From contig JAZNLR010000144.1 of NCBI GenBank assembly GCA_045579195.1, forward strand, positions 1-23,687: 23,687 nucleotides of DNA, read 5' to 3'. This document shows positions 1-7,105 of this stretch, in pieces. Each line of letters begins with the position of its first letter. The first letter of the stretch is position 1. A program made the translations under genes and the position numbers. This DNA comes from JAZNLR01 sp045579195 (GTDB lineage: Bacteria; Bacillota; Clostridia; Christensenellales; CAMQZB01). A model generated the notes under the pieces. The model worked only from the letters and a program-made list of their open reading frames with translations, had not been told where the DNA came from and did not search any database.

Positions 1-307
1 CCCCGAAGTACTGTCTGCGCTCGCTGTGGCCGATGATGACGTACTCAACGCCGATCTCCTTGAGCATCTCTGCGGAAATCTCGCCGGTGAATGCACCGCT
101 CTTTGCCCAGTGAACGTTTTCAGCGCCGACCTTAATGTTCGTTCCCTTGGTCGCCTCAACAACCGTGGAAATGCAAGTGTAAGGAACGCAAGTGACAACT
201 TCGCACTTTGCATCCTTCACGAGGGGCTTAAGCTCCTCGATCAGCGCTTTTGCAGCTGCATTCGTGTTATTCATCTTCCAGTTTCCTGCAATGATAGGTT
301 TTCTCAT
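1..307 (-). CDS. tpiA: Triosephosphate isomerase, N-terminal part (cut by window edge)
   Basis: This gene encodes the glycolytic enzyme that interconverts dihydroxyacetone phosphate and glyceraldehyde 3-phosphate in the cytoplasm. Only the first 102 codons are inside the window; the 3' part, with the catalytic Glu, runs off the left edge. The visible protein opens MRKPIIAGNWKMN, which carries the Asn and Lys of the active site, then has VGAENVHW and the IIGHSERRQYF segment with the catalytic electrophile His. The ATG is set by an AAGGAGAT ribosome binding site 6 bases upstream. It lies 80 bases downstream of pgk on the same strand, the usual glycolytic pairing, with a hairpin in the gap. The identification is firm; only the missing end limits it. 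Confidence 0.97.
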   Translation of the reverse strand, partial: MRKPIIAGNWKMNNTNAAAKALIEELKPLVKDAKCEVVTCVPYTCISTVVEATKGTNIKVGAENVHWAKSGAFTGEISAEMLKEIGVEYVIIGHSERRQYFG

Positions 308-331
308 ATTTTTATCTCCTTCTTCATAAAT

Positions 332-356
332 TCGGGGCGAGTTTTCCTCGCCCCGA
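332..356 (-). other. Intercistronic hairpin between pgk and tpiA
   Basis: A perfect 10-bp inverted repeat (TCGGGGCGAG / CTCGCCCCGA) with a 5-base loop fills the centre of the pgk-tpiA gap. In the transcript it is followed by AAUUUAUG rather than a run of U, so it is unlikely to be an efficient intrinsic terminator. It ends about 25 bases before the tpiA start. Likely roles are mRNA stabilisation, partial attenuation or a processing boundary; these are inferences from shape and position. Confidence 0.6.
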
Positions 357-387
357 CGGATTGATTCTGTTTTAGCACCCGAAAGGC

Positions 388-1575
388 TTACTTATCCTCA
401 AGGCAAGCAACTCCGGGAAGAACAAGGCCTTCCAAGAACTCCAAGGAAGCGCCGCCACCCGTGGAGATGTGGGTCATCTTGTCAGCAAATCCAAGCTGTG
501 CAACTGCTGCTGCGCTGTCGCCACCGCCGATGATGGTGACCGCATTGGACTCTGCAAGTGCCTTTGCAACCGCCTTCGTTCCGTGTGCAAAGTTTTCAAA
601 CTCGAAAACACCCATCGGTCCGTTCCAGATGACGGTTCCTGCATTCTTAACAGCCTCAGCGAAGATCTCTCTGGACTTCTCACCGATATCCAAACCTTCC
701 CAATCTGCGGGAATCTCGCCGGAAGCAACGGTCTTAAACTCAGTGTCGTTCTTGAACTCCTGCGCAATGACAGTGTCGACAGGGAGAAGCATCTGAACGT
801 TCTTTGCCTCTGCCTTTGCCATCAATTCCTTTGCAAGATCGATCTTGTCAAGCTCGCAGAGAGACTTTCCAATTTCGCCGCCCTGCGCCTTGATGAAGGT
901 GTAAGCCATTGCACCACCGATGACGAGCGTGTCAACCTTTTCGATGAGGTTGTTGATAACGCCGATCTTGTCGGAGACCTTTGCGCCACCAAGAATTGCA
1001 ATGAACGGGCGCTTCGGACTCTCAAGCGCGCCACCCATGATATCGAGCTCTTTGCCGATGAGGAAGCCTGCAACAGCGGGTCTAACGTAATCAGCGACAC
1101 CTGCCGTGGAAGCGTGTGCTCTGTGCGCGGTTCCAAATGCATCGTTTACATATACGTCAGCAAATGCAGCAAGAGCCTTGCAGAAATCGGGGTTATTCTT
1201 CTCTTCTTCTGCGTGGAATCTGAGGTTCTCCAAAAGAACGCACTCTCCTTCCTTGCAAGCAGCAACACAAGCCTGTGCGCTCTCACCGATAACATCGGTT
1301 GCGAACGTGACCTTGTTGTCGAGCAACTGATTGAGTCTGTCAGCGACAGGCTTCAAAGAGTACTTCAAGTTGAACTGTCCCTTCGGGCGACCGAGGTGCG
1401 AGCAAAGAATGACTTTCGCGCCGTTCTCCATGAGGTACTGAATGGTGGGCAGTGCGCCGATGATTCTGTTCTCATCCGTGATCTGCTTGTCCTCATTGAG
1501 AGGAACGTTGAAGTCTACGCGAACCAGACAGCGTTTGCCTTTTACGTCAATGTCTTTAATGGTCTTTTTGTTCAT
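388..1575 (-). CDS. pgk: Phosphoglycerate kinase
   Basis: This is a full-length 395-residue phosphoglycerate kinase, which transfers the phosphate of 1,3-bisphosphoglycerate to ADP in glycolysis. The substrate-side lobe shows RVDFNVP (residues 19-25) and a SHLGRP segment near residue 60; the nucleotide-side lobe shows GGGDS (350-354) and STGGGAS (371-377). The ATG follows an AAGGAG site. A strong promoter lies just upstream, and tpiA follows on the same strand after a hairpin-containing gap. The usual upstream partner, gap, is absent here: the gene upstream is a phosphate cotransporter. Expression is presumably constitutive and high, given the near-consensus extended -10 promoter. Confidence 0.98.
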   Translation of the reverse strand: MNKKTIKDIDVKGKRCLVRVDFNVPLNEDKQITDENRIIGALPTIQYLMENGAKVILCSHLGRPKGQFNLKYSLKPVADRLNQLLDNKVTFATDVIGESAQACVAACKEGECVLLENLRFHAEEEKNNPDFCKALAAFADVYVNDAFGTAHRAHASTAGVADYVRPAVAGFLIGKELDIMGGALESPKRPFIAILGGAKVSDKIGVINNLIEKVDTLVIGGAMAYTFIKAQGGEIGKSLCELDKIDLAKELMAKAEAKNVQMLLPVDTVIAQEFKNDTEFKTVASGEIPADWEGLDIGEKSREIFAEAVKNAGTVIWNGPMGVFEFENFAHGTKAVAKALAESNAVTIIGGGDSAAAVAQLGFADKMTHISTGGGASLEFLEGLVLPGVACLEDK

Positions 1576-1613
1576 ATTGAAAATACTCCTTAAAAGATTT
1601 TTATTCCAATGTT

Positions 1614-1642
1614 ATTATACCACGAATTATGCGCTTTGCCAA
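1614..1642 (-). promoter_or_regulatory. Promoter of pgk-tpiA
   Basis: Read on the minus strand, TTGGCA (1642-1637) and TATAAT (1619-1614) are separated by exactly 17 bases, and the -10 is preceded by TG one base upstream (TGG-TATAAT), an extended -10. This is a near-consensus vegetative sigma promoter. It lies about 40 bases before the pgk start and begins about 30 bases after the stop of the upstream cotransporter gene. Confidence 0.85.
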
Positions 1643-1672
1643 CAAAACAAAGGCCGTTTCGTGAAATTTTTG

Positions 1673-3406
1673 TCAAAGAGTTTCGCCTTGCCATTCCGCG
1701 GTAGAGTGGTGCGTCGTCTTCGGCGAATCCTTGTGGTCACGAATGCTGTAAGCAACGTTGGTCAAGTGATCCGCGACTCGCTCGATCTGGCTGGAGAGCG
1801 AGAGGTAGATCGAACCCGATTCCGCCGTGCATCTGCCTTCGTTCAAACGCTGAATATGCGCTTCTCCCATGCGATCTTTGATGTCGTCAATCTCCTGTTC
1901 TCGGCGATCGACCTCGCGAATCATCTCAACCGAGCGGTTGGAGAAAACGTAAAAGGCGTCGCGCATCAAGAGATTCAAGCGCTCTTTTGCGTCTGCGATG
2001 TCTTCAATTGCCTCTTTCGAGAACTGAATGGATTCCTCGCTCATCTTACAAGCGAAGTCAAACATATCTTCTGCATAATCGCCGATGCGCTCCATGTCAT
2101 TGACAACGTGGTAAAGCGAGCCAATGACCTTAGAATCCGCAACCGAAATATCAAGCGCAGAAATCTGAACGAGATAGCGTGGAATTTCACGATTGAGGAA
2201 GTTGAGAAGTTGTTCGCGCTCCCGGAAGTTTTTCTCCATCGTGATGTCACCCGTCACGAGCGCTTCCAATGCAAGCATCAAGTTCTCCCCCGCAAGGTCG
2301 CCCATATGACGAACTTCTTTCATCACTTGAGAAACTGCAATCGGCGGAGTCTGCAAAATGCGGTCGTCAAGGTAAACAAGTTTATGCGCATTGTTCCCCT
2401 CTCCATCATCTTTATCACGCACGATTAACTTGGAAAATGCAACGATGTGGTTCACAAACGGGAGGATCAACGCCGTCACAAGAACGTTGAACGAAGTGTG
2501 GAAGTTTGCAATTGCGCGTTGCAAAACTTCATTTTCGGAAGCTGTGCCGCCCGTCTGCATAAAGAATGCGGCAATCTGATCCTTAAAGATTAGAAGCGGA
2601 ACGAAGAAGACGATAACACCGATGGTCTTGATCATCAAATGCATCACTGCAGTTCTCTTTGCATTCGTGCTCGTTCCGATGCAAGCAAGAAGCGCTGTTA
2701 CGCACGTTCCGATGTTCATTCCCAAAATCATGAACATTCCCGTCTCGAACTTTACGACACCTGCCGCTGCCAATGAAAGCAAAATACCCGTCGCTGCAGA
2801 CGAACTCTGAATGATCGCGGTAAACACCAAACCTGCCAAAACAGCAAGGATGGGATTCGTGAACCCCTCAAGCATAAAGTTTGCAAACGAAGAAGGCGTT
2901 CCATCAGGATTGACAGCAAGCGTCTTCATCGAAGAACTCATCAAACTCAAGCCGATGAACAACATTCCGAGACCAACAAAAATCAGGGAAACGCGCTCAA
3001 CATTTTTCTTTTTTGTGAACAGCATCACAAAGTATGCCACGGCAGCAATAGCGGACATAATTGCCGTGATATTAAACGCCTGCAACGAAGCAAGTTGCGC
3101 CGTCACCGTTGTTCCGATGTTGGAACCCATGATGATTGCGGCAGCCTGCGGCAAGGTCATCAACCCGACGTTTACGAATCCGACCAGCATAACCGTGGTT
3201 GCAGACGAACTCTGGATAATTGCAGTGACGGCAATGCCGATCCCCACACCTTTAAAGCGATTGTTGGAAACACGCGCAAACAATTTCTTCATTCGGTCGC
3301 CTGCCGCACGTTCCAGGTTATCGCCCATAACCTTCATTCCAAACATAAAGACGGCTAGCCCGCCCAGCATCGTAAAAATTGTAAAAACCAAATCCAAAAC
3401 TTCCAT
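1673..3406 (-). CDS. Na+/phosphate cotransporter family protein with C-terminal PhoU-like domain
   Basis: This 577-residue inner-membrane protein belongs to the NptA/YjbB-type Na/Pi cotransporter family. It carries the characteristic duplicated core: IIQSSSATT (about 64-71) with GSNIGTTVTA (94-103), then IIQSSSAAT (199-206) with GMNIGTCVTA (229-238). Several hydrophobic segments fill residues 5-330, and a soluble helical PhoU-like domain covers about 345-560. The family moves phosphate across the membrane; whether this member imports, exports or acts mainly as a regulator cannot be told from sequence. The ATG at 3406 was chosen because GAGGTG sits 7 bases before it; an in-frame TTG ten codons upstream would add MDKRKKRGVS, but that region contains the ribosome binding site itself. 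It appears monocistronic, with its own promoter and the pgk promoter directly downstream. Confidence 0.93.
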   Translation of the reverse strand: MEVLDLVFTIFTMLGGLAVFMFGMKVMGDNLERAAGDRMKKLFARVSNNRFKGVGIGIAVTAIIQSSSATTVMLVGFVNVGLMTLPQAAAIIMGSNIGTTVTAQLASLQAFNITAIMSAIAAVAYFVMLFTKKKNVERVSLIFVGLGMLFIGLSLMSSSMKTLAVNPDGTPSSFANFMLEGFTNPILAVLAGLVFTAIIQSSSAATGILLSLAAAGVVKFETGMFMILGMNIGTCVTALLACIGTSTNAKRTAVMHLMIKTIGVIVFFVPLLIFKDQIAAFFMQTGGTASENEVLQRAIANFHTSFNVLVTALILPFVNHIVAFSKLIVRDKDDGEGNNAHKLVYLDDRILQTPPIAVSQVMKEVRHMGDLAGENLMLALEALVTGDITMEKNFREREQLLNFLNREIPRYLVQISALDISVADSKVIGSLYHVVNDMERIGDYAEDMFDFACKMSEESIQFSKEAIEDIADAKERLNLLMRDAFYVFSNRSVEMIREVDRREQEIDDIKDRMGEAHIQRLNEGRCTAESGSIYLSLSSQIERVADHLTNVAYSIRDHKDSPKTTHHSTAEWQGETL

Positions 3407-3457
3407 TGAAACACCTCGTTTCTTTCTTTTGTCCAAACTCTTCCACTATACATCAAT

Positions 3458-3487
3458 ATGATATAAAAAAAGAGTCGCTCTTGTCAA
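3458..3487 (-). promoter_or_regulatory. Candidate promoter of the Na/Pi cotransporter gene
   Basis: On the minus strand a perfect TTGACA (3487-3482) and TATCAT (3463-3458) are 18 bases apart. The -35 hexamer sits inside the loop and 3' arm of the upstream operon's terminator, so terminator and promoter share sequence. A second possible -10, TATAGT, lies a few bases further downstream but lacks a matched -35. Confidence 0.55.
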
Positions 3488-3514
3488 ATCTTTACAAGAA
3501 CGACTCTGCTCTTT
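3465..3514 (-). terminator. Rho-independent terminator of the spoVT-trmL operon
   Basis: A 14-position stem (3471-3484 with 3494-3507, one internal mismatch, 9-base loop) is followed on the minus strand by seven U residues (3470-3464). The outer arm is AGAGTCG / CGACTCT. On the other strand it is also followed by a T run, so the structure could work in both directions, but there is no plus-strand gene to the left that would need it. It begins some 18 bases after the trmL stop. Confidence 0.9.
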
Positions 3515-3525
3515 TTTTGAAAATT

Positions 3526-4017
3526 TCAACATTCTGTGAGATGCCCTGTTTCATTCAAGCCGTCAAACCCGTGCTGACGAAGCGCTTCATAACAAACAAT
3601 TGCAACCGAGTTTGCCAAATTCAAGGAACGCGCCCCATCAATCATCGGAATGCGGATGCAGCGTTCATAGTTCTTTGCAAGCAACGTCTCGGGAAGGCCT
3701 TTCGTTTCCTTACCGAAAACGAGGAATGCCCCCTCTTCAAACTGCACGTCGGAATGACGCTTCTGCCCTTTTGTCGTGAGGAAATAAAACTTACCGTCCG
3801 GATTTTCTTCGAAGACCTCTTCAATGCTGTCGTGATAACAGACGGTGACGAGGTGCCAATAATCCAATCCGGCGCGCTTTAAGTTTTTGTCCGTGATTTC
3901 AAACCCGAGCGGGCGAACAAGATGCAACACTGTTCCTGTTGCGGCGCAAGTGCGCGCGATATTTCCCGTGTTCTGCGGGATTTCAGGTTCCACCAAGACA
4001 ATATGAAAGGGTTTCAT
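3526..4017 (-). CDS. trmL: tRNA (cytidine(34)-2'-O)-methyltransferase, SPOUT family
   Basis: TrmL methylates the 2'-OH of the wobble nucleotide C34/cmnm5U34 in tRNA-Leu, using S-adenosylmethionine. The 163-residue protein begins MKPFHIVLVEPEIPQNTGN and shows the SPOUT knot motifs FGKETKGLP (101-109), IPM (123-125) and RSLNLANSVAI (130-140). GAGGAG lies 7 bases before the chosen ATG at 4017; a neighbouring ATG at 4020 would add one Met and is equally acceptable. A TTG at 4044 gives a nine-residue KR-rich extension that has no family counterpart. It is the last gene of the spoVT operon, directly before a strong terminator. The family call is secure; the exact tRNA target is by homology. Confidence 0.94.
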   Translation of the reverse strand: MKPFHIVLVEPEIPQNTGNIARTCAATGTVLHLVRPLGFEITDKNLKRAGLDYWHLVTVCYHDSIEEVFEENPDGKFYFLTTKGQKRHSDVQFEEGAFLVFGKETKGLPETLLAKNYERCIRIPMIDGARSLNLANSVAIVCYEALRQHGFDGLNETGHLTEC

Positions 4018-4040
4018 CATTTCTCTCCTCTTACGTTTTT

Positions 4041-4700
4041 TCAAAAAGAATATCTACCCCGAAAAAGCAGGGTGCTCCCCACTGCTTTTGCGGGCATTTC
4101 ACAGCTTGAAACGCGCCTGTTTGACGCATACAACAACTCCCCTTCCGCATTGCAGATCGCACAACAATCCAACGCGCAAAGTGCACAGGGAATGCCGTTT
4201 TGCACGGCGATCGCACGCAGAAAAAGCTGCGTTTTTGCATCCGTGACGTACGGTGCAAGAATGATAAGCGCAACGCTGTCGCACGCGGCCAAAACACGCG
4301 CAACTTCGGGAACATACACATCCGCCCCCGCAATTACGCCAAGTTTTCCCGCACTCGTTTCGAACACGGACAGACCGCTTCCTGGGGAAAAGTCCTCCCC
4401 TTCGCGCACGCAGACCGAATCTGCAACGCCAAGAACGTGACCTCGGTCAAACACCAATGCGGACTTCTTCTTGACGCCAAACAACACTGTTGTGCAACCG
4501 GCAATAAGCGTACAATTGCGCGCCTTTGAGAGGGTTGCAAGCTCTGTGAAGATCTCATCCTCTCCGCGAAGTTCACAAGCATAGTCAACATCGTCCAGAA
4601 TGCCGTCTGCAAGGACGAGAACATCTCCTCCCAATGAGATTCCACCGTCAAAGAACAAGTGCTCGTCAAGTCTGCCGCCCGTCACAAAAACTGCCTTCAT
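4041..4700 (-). CDS. Nitrilase-fold (carbon-nitrogen hydrolase) homologue lacking the catalytic triad
   Basis: This 219-residue protein follows the carbon-nitrogen hydrolase fold from end to end but appears catalytically dead. Family members use a Glu-Lys-Cys triad. Aligned by eye, the Glu after the DVLVL strand is Asp32 (in LADGI), the Lys in the GKYRKTHL-like loop is Ser95 (in GVADSVCV), and the nucleophile Cys of GVxICYDxxFPE is Gly125 (in GVIAGADVYVPE). Flanking landmarks are intact: FETSAGKLGV (113-122), VPE (130-132) and RAIAVQNGIP (162-171). It is shorter than the usual 260-280 residues. The gene sits between dusB and trmL in an uninterrupted operon, with AAGGG just before the ATG and no frameshift, so it looks maintained rather than decaying. 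A binding or regulatory role is possible; the function is unknown. Confidence 0.75.
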   Translation of the reverse strand: MKAVFVTGGRLDEHLFFDGGISLGGDVLVLADGILDDVDYACELRGEDEIFTELATLSKARNCTLIAGCTTVLFGVKKKSALVFDRGHVLGVADSVCVREGEDFSPGSGLSVFETSAGKLGVIAGADVYVPEVARVLAACDSVALIILAPYVTDAKTQLFLRAIAVQNGIPCALCALDCCAICNAEGELLYASNRRVSSCEMPAKAVGSTLLFRGRYSF

Positions 4701-4758
4701 TCACCCTTCCCCTGCAAGATTTTCTTTCCATCATATGCAAGGGCACAAAAGACCGTGC

Positions 4759-5682
4759 TTACAAAATCTCTTCCAGAGCGGCAAAAACATCTTCCTTTCG
4801 CGCCATCGTACAAAGATCCGCCTTAAGGCGGGATGCTCCGCGAATTCCTTTGATATACCAAGCAATATGCTTCCGCATATTGACCAGCGCAAAATGCTCT
4901 CCCGTTGCCACTTCCAACATTGCAAAGTGCCGTTTGATGACGTCAAGGCGATCGGGAACGAAGGACGGATCATCCAATTCCTTGAAAATCCAAGGCCTTC
5001 CAAGAGCACCGCGCGCAATCATCACGCCGTCACATCCCGTTTCGGAGAGCATTGCAAAAACGTCTTCCGGAGAAAAGACATCTCCGTTTCCAATGACGGG
5101 GATGCGCACCTCGCTCTTCACGCGAGCGATGATCTCGCGGTCTGATCTTCCTTCATACATCTGGGCGCGTGTTCTTCCGTGCACTGTGACGGCTGAAGCA
5201 CCCTCGCTTTCACACATCTTTGCAAACTCAACAGCGTTGATGTGTTCGTCATCCCAGCCCTTCCTGAACTTAACGGTCACGGGAACGGATGCCGCCTTAA
5301 CGCACGCAGAAATCACCTTCGCAGCCTTTGGAAGGTCTTTCATCAGCGCAGATCCTTCGCCGTTTTTAACGATCTTGGGCATTGGACAGCCCATATTGAT
5401 GTCAATGAGGTCAAACTTTCCAAGCGTCGAGCGAATGATTTCCGCCATGATTTCCGGATCGCTTCCAAAAATTTGAACGGCACAAGGTTTTTCGTTTTCC
5501 CCCACGGCAAGCAAACTATGCGTGTTTGAACTTCCATACTTCAAGCCCTTTGCGCTCACCATTTCGGTATAACTGAGCGCACAGCCAAACTCGCGGGCAA
5601 TCGTTCGGAAGCCCACGTCAGTCACGCCTGCAAGGGGTGCAAGCAGGACGTTGGATTGGAGTTTTAAATCTCCGATTTTCAC
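4759..5682 (-). CDS. dusB: tRNA-dihydrouridine synthase, DusB-like
   Basis: This flavoenzyme reduces specific uridines of tRNA to dihydrouridine with FMN and NADPH. The 307-residue protein has the TIM-barrel start LAPLAGVTDVGFR (14-26), the EMVSAKGL segment (40-47), the catalytic Cys99 in INMGCPMPKIV, the FRKGWDD and VHGRTR phosphate/FMN motifs, GNGDV and MIARGALGRPW. The order and the NMGCP context match the DusB branch common in Firmicutes. The start is GTG at 5682, overlapping the stop of the upstream yabN gene as GTGA, with AAGGAGA some 12 bases upstream inside that gene, which suggests translational coupling. It is the fourth gene of the spoVT operon. Confidence 0.95.
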   Translation of the reverse strand: MKIGDLKLQSNVLLAPLAGVTDVGFRTIAREFGCALSYTEMVSAKGLKYGSSNTHSLLAVGENEKPCAVQIFGSDPEIMAEIIRSTLGKFDLIDINMGCPMPKIVKNGEGSALMKDLPKAAKVISACVKAASVPVTVKFRKGWDDEHINAVEFAKMCESEGASAVTVHGRTRAQMYEGRSDREIIARVKSEVRIPVIGNGDVFSPEDVFAMLSETGCDGVMIARGALGRPWIFKELDDPSFVPDRLDVIKRHFAMLEVATGEHFALVNMRKHIAWYIKGIRGASRLKADLCTMARKEDVFAALEEIL

Positions 5683-7094
5683 AGACTCTCTTTCTCCTTC
5701 CTCTTTGCCTCATCCCAAAGCGCATCCATCTCTGCAAGCGTACAGTCAGAAAGCTTTTTCCCCTCTGCCAAGATGCGTTCTTCCACAAAACGGAAGCGTC
5801 TCGCAAATTTATCCGTCGCACACTTCAAAACATATTCTGCATCGCAATGGCAAAAACGCGCAACGTTCACCACCGCAAACAGAAGGTCACCCACTTCGTT
5901 TGCACGGTTTTCTCCTTCCGATGCAAGAACCTCAGAAAGCTCTTCTTTCACCTTTTCTGCCGCGCCGTCGACCGTTTCCCAATCAAAGCCGACCTTTGCT
6001 GCCTTTTTCTGCACTTTCTGCGCACGCATCAGCTGAGGCAATGTTGCAGCAATGTCCGAAATGGCACGGGAAACGGTGTCCTGCCCCTTTTCGGTCTGCT
6101 TATTTTTCTCCCAAGTGTCCAATGCGGCCTGCGAATCCGCCGCGGAGTCACTTGCGAAGATATGCGAATGGCGGAAAACGAGTTTTCCGCAGAGTTCACT
6201 TAAGACGTCAGTCACGGAAAATGCACCGCGATCCTGCGCGATAACGGCATGGAAAACGGCCTGCAGCAAAACGTCACCCGTCTCTTCAGACATCATCAGG
6301 TCGTCCGCCTCGTCAATTGCCTCCGCTAACTCGTAGGCCTCCTCAATGAGGTTCATGCGGATAGATTCATGGGTCTGTTCTCTGTCCCACGGGCAACCGT
6401 TGGGGGAACGCAAAACGTCCATGATCTCCAGAAGATCGTCAAAACAAAAGCGCAAACGAGCCGTCAGCGAAACGCGCGGCAAAAACAGCGCTGACTGATG
6501 GTCGTAATGTTCCTGACGGTCGAGCTCGTAAACAAAAATTTCGCGACATTTTTCTCCGTCAAAGAAAAGAACTTTTCGCTCATCACCCACAGTTTCAGCA
6601 AGTTTCAACTTGACCTCTTCCGCCAGAAACTCGCTGTCGAGATCGTAAATGACCAGCGGCTGTGCGTTGACATAAACATCCTTTTCCACAAAGCGCCACG
6701 CAGAGAAAATTTGTGCGCCCGTCTCTCCGCCTACTTTTGCGAGAATATGGTCCGCCTTGGATGCCGCAGGATAAACGGAAAACGCAATTTCGCGATCGGC
6801 AAGCAAACGAACGGAAGTATCGTCCGTTCCGCTGGAATCAACGCAATAGCAAACGTCCTCTTTCTTCGCAGCCTCTTGCAACACACAGACAATGGATTCG
6901 TTCAGTGCGTCAAAATCCTCTGCGGTTTCAAAAAGCCTGTCCAAACTTTCGAATTCAATTTCAAGGTCCTTTAAGATCTTGGATGAAGCGAACTGTTCCG
7001 ACTTCAAAAAGACGCGTGACGCCTTTTTCAACGCATTGACGGCATTGAGGGAGAGATCCCCTGCATTTTTTCCCAATCCGATCACAGTGATCAT
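5679..7094 (-). CDS. YabN-type fusion: tetrapyrrole methylase-like domain plus MazG nucleotide pyrophosphohydrolase
   Basis: The 471-residue protein joins an N-terminal methylase-like domain (about 1-210) to a tandem MazG region (about 215-470), as in B. subtilis YabN (about 490 residues). MazG hydrolyses nucleoside triphosphates to monophosphates and pyrophosphate. The first MazG repeat has NGCPWDREQTH (232-242), EEAYE (251-255) and EETGD (270-274), the Mg-binding EExxE...ExxD pattern; the second has KVGFDW, EELSE (384-388) and NEVGD (399-403). The N-terminal half keeps the opening glycine motif VIGLGKNAGD, but the VPGHP-type loop expected near residue 85 reads VDSSG, so methylation is doubtful. 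The ATG at 7094 begins the MITVIGLG motif; the 70 extra codons upstream lie inside the flippase gene. Start spacing to the flippase stop is 11 bases. Confidence 0.92.
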   Translation of the reverse strand: MITVIGLGKNAGDLSLNAVNALKKASRVFLKSEQFASSKILKDLEIEFESLDRLFETAEDFDALNESIVCVLQEAAKKEDVCYCVDSSGTDDTSVRLLADREIAFSVYPAASKADHILAKVGGETGAQIFSAWRFVEKDVYVNAQPLVIYDLDSEFLAEEVKLKLAETVGDERKVLFFDGEKCREIFVYELDRQEHYDHQSALFLPRVSLTARLRFCFDDLLEIMDVLRSPNGCPWDREQTHESIRMNLIEEAYELAEAIDEADDLMMSEETGDVLLQAVFHAVIAQDRGAFSVTDVLSELCGKLVFRHSHIFASDSAADSQAALDTWEKNKQTEKGQDTVSRAISDIAATLPQLMRAQKVQKKAAKVGFDWETVDGAAEKVKEELSEVLASEGENRANEVGDLLFAVVNVARFCHCDAEYVLKCATDKFARRFRFVEERILAEGKKLSDCTLAEMDALWDEAKRKEKESL

Positions 7095-7105
7095 CTTTTG
7101 TTTTC

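Noticed and set aside
469..1593. 374-codon open frame antisense to pgk
   Set aside because: It mirrors pgk, whose family match is complete; it has no ribosome binding site or recognisable motif and arises from codon bias on the other strand.
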